This document shows positions 62,600-64,000 of a DNA stretch of 64,000 nucleotides, piece after piece. The translations under genes were made by a program, and so were the position numbers. This DNA is from Akkermansiaceae bacterium (GTDB lineage Bacteria > Verrucomicrobiota > Verrucomicrobiia > Verrucomicrobiales > Akkermansiaceae): the NCBI GenBank assembly GCA_024233135.1, contig JACKPZ010000020.1, positions 12,973-76,972 of the forward strand. Direction: 5' to 3'. The notes under the pieces were generated by a model. It saw nothing but the letters and a program-made list of their open reading frames with translations. It did not search any database and was not told the DNA's origin. The stretch's first letter is position 1. The number at the start of each line of letters is the position of its first letter.

Positions 62600-62712
62600 A
62601 CCGCCGCAGCGCGGAAACATCATTCCCGAAGGAGGCTTCTGAGTCCTGTTTCTTTGAGCTTGTTGGCTTTTTCGCGTAACAACGCTCATCCGATGTGGTA
62701 GTTACCGGCGGG

Positions 62713-63438
62713 ATGAAAGATGCCAAATCCGAGCCCGCTGTTTTCGCGACCACACGGTGGACCTTGATCGGTCACGCCGCGGGCGGGCCGCAGGCGCAGG
62801 CGGTGCTCGGCGAGCTGCTCTCGATCTATTGGCAGCCGCTTTACCGCTACGCCCGCAGGGTCGGGAAGTCCCGCGAGGACGCGGAGGACCTGGTGCAGGG
62901 ATTCATGGAGCGGTTGATCGAAAACGAATCGCTGCGCCATCCGGATCCGCAGAAGGGCCGTTTCCGCACGTTTTTGTTGGCCTTGTTCAACCACTGGATG
63001 ATCAACGAGTGGAAACGCGGTTCCAGGGAGAAACGGGGTGGCTGTTCCTCGCATGTCCCGTTCGACTGGCAGCACGCCGAGGCTGGAGTCGTTCATGAAC
63101 CCGCCGACGCACGCAGCCCGGATGTTCTCTATGATCGGGAATGGGCGCTGGCCTTGCTGGAGGCCACGCTCAACCGGCTTGAGGAAACCTGCCGTGCGGA
63201 GGGCGGCGCTTCCGCGTTCGGATTCCTGAAACCCTGCCTCACCGCCGACACGGCGCGGATATCCTATCGGGAACTCGCCGCATCGCTTGGACTCAGCGAG
63301 GGCGCGGCGCGGGTGGCGGTGCATCGATTGCGCAAACGCTACCGCTTGCTCCTCAAGGAGGAAATCAGCCGCACGCTCTGTGATCCCGCGCAAGCCGATG
63401 AGGAACTGCGCGCTCTTTTCACCACGCTCACGGGCTGA
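62713..63438 (+). CDS. ECF-type RNA polymerase sigma factor linked to a Ser/Thr kinase
   Basis: 241 residues from ATG 62713. Region 2 is about 30-100 (LYRYARRVGKSREDAEDLVQ, GFMERLIENES, RFRTFLLALFNHWMINEWKR) and region 4 about 175-225 (ISYRELAASLGLSEGAARVA, VHRLRKRYR). The longer spacing between regions and the closely following protein kinase gene match the sigma-factor groups of Planctomycetota and Verrucomicrobiota that are genetically linked to Hanks-type kinases and may be controlled by phosphorylation. The gap to the kinase gene is 66 bases, same strand. Target promoters are unknown. Confidence 0.9.
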   Translation: MKDAKSEPAVFATTRWTLIGHAAGGPQAQAVLGELLSIYWQPLYRYARRVGKSREDAEDLVQGFMERLIENESLRHPDPQKGRFRTFLLALFNHWMINEWKRGSREKRGGCSSHVPFDWQHAEAGVVHEPADARSPDVLYDREWALALLEATLNRLEETCRAEGGASAFGFLKPCLTADTARISYRELAASLGLSEGAARVAVHRLRKRYRLLLKEEISRTLCDPAQADEELRALFTTLTG

Positions 63439-63504
63439 CGGCTTGTTGGAACCGAAAATATCCGGTAACGACCATCCATCCGTGTTGTAGAACAGGGTGG
63501 AACC

Positions 63505-64000
63505 ATGGCCACAGAAAGACCCTCACCCGTTTGCCCCGATTGCGGGTCACCGCTGCCTCCGGATTCGCCGCACGCGCTGTGCGCGGCCTGCTTGCTGCGC
63601 CTTGCCCTTGCATCCCAAACCCTCGCCGGTGACGGGAAATCCAGCCCGATTTCACCGCCTCTGACGCCGGAGGAAATCGCGGACCGCTTTCCCGGATTCG
63701 AGATCCTCGAATGCCTCGGCCGCGGTGGCATGGGCGTGGTTTACAAGGCGCGGCAGAAGTCGCTCGACCGCTGGGTGGCCATCAAGATCGTTGCTCCGGA
63801 AAAACACGGGGAGGAGATGTTTTCCGGACGATTCGCCCGCGAGGCCGCCATGCTCGCCAAGCTCAGCCATCCGAACATCGTGACCATCCACGATTTCGGC
63901 GAAACCGACAGATTGTTTTTCATCGTGATGGAGTATGTGGACGGCGTGAACCTGCGCGATTTGGTCAGCGACGGTCGGCTGGCACCCGAGCAGGCGCTCG
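63505..64000 (+). CDS. Hanks-type Ser/Thr protein kinase (3' part outside window)
   Basis: The first 165 codons are present. The N-terminus has a zinc-ribbon-like pair, CPDCGSPLPP and CAACLL. Kinase subdomains follow: glycine loop GRGGMGVVYKARQ at about 72, catalytic-site Lys94 in VAIKIV, a helix C Glu in FAREAAMLAKLSHPNIV, and the hinge VMEYVDGVNLRDLV. The catalytic loop lies beyond the window. It presumably phosphorylates the adjacent sigma factor or a regulator of it. The start ATG at 63505 fits the Zn-ribbon-containing members of this family in Verrucomicrobiota. Confidence 0.93.
   Translation, partial: MATERPSPVCPDCGSPLPPDSPHALCAACLLRLALASQTLAGDGKSSPISPPLTPEEIADRFPGFEILECLGRGGMGVVYKARQKSLDRWVAIKIVAPEKHGEEMFSGRFAREAAMLAKLSHPNIVTIHDFGETDRLFFIVMEYVDGVNLRDLVSDGRLAPEQAL

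Overview
The window looks like an accessory region of a GC-rich Verrucomicrobiota chromosome (Luteolibacter/Haloferula-like). The inference rests on protein families typical of that phylum. These are secreted proteins made of autotransporter-associated beta-strand repeats, PEP-CTERM tails, pseudopilin-like single-gene secreted proteins, sigma factor/FecR pairs, a DUF5722 protein, C-terminal Asp-rich 'DxDxDG' tails, and an ECF sigma factor next to a Ser/Thr kinase. No tRNA, rRNA or CRISPR array was seen.

Region 1 (1-34.5 kb) is a carbohydrate-utilisation locus around a LacI-type regulator (19556-20608). Leftward there are three secreted beta-strand-repeat proteins in a row (19361 to 4337), one about 3,070 residues long, then a pseudopilin-like gene and a leftward operon with a GH43 remnant, an SSS sodium symporter and a beta-helix protein. 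Rightward lies an operon of an alginate-lyase-fold enzyme, GH43, GH36 alpha-galactosidase and GH51 arabinofuranosidase, converging on a second GH43 gene and a beta-helix gene that an IS3 element has split. Short palindromes of the form KTTAC-N4-GTAAC lie in front of the regulator, the lyase operon and the pseudopilin gene and are good candidates for the LacI operator. The substrate set suggests arabinose/galactose-decorated plant or algal polysaccharide.

Region 2 (34.5-47.6 kb) is a scarred mobile-element zone: IS5, ISL3 and IS630 elements, an AT-rich phage-like patch (excisionase-like HTH plus truncated RuvC-like nuclease), and fragments of HMG-CoA reductase, CcoG, a secreted protein and RpoD. 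A 79-bp repeat occurs three times, each time exactly where a gene is cut off. One copy carries the IS630 inside it.

Region 3 (48-61 kb) is a rightward run: pseudopilin, sigma factor overlapping an anti-sigma FecR/LamG protein, three tandem paralogous secreted proteins (one PEP-CTERM), a beta-helix lipoprotein, a six-hairpin glycosidase and a GH66 dextranase-like enzyme. It reads as a sigma/anti-sigma-controlled extracellular alpha-glucan or exopolysaccharide system.

Region 4 (61-64 kb) holds a nucleotidyltransferase-fold gene (AbiEii-like) bracketed by partial copies of the 3' end of rpoD, then an ECF sigma factor and a Ser/Thr kinase running off the end. Three partial rpoD tails in 15 kb suggest that the rpoD 3' end is a recurrent insertion or recombination point in this genome.
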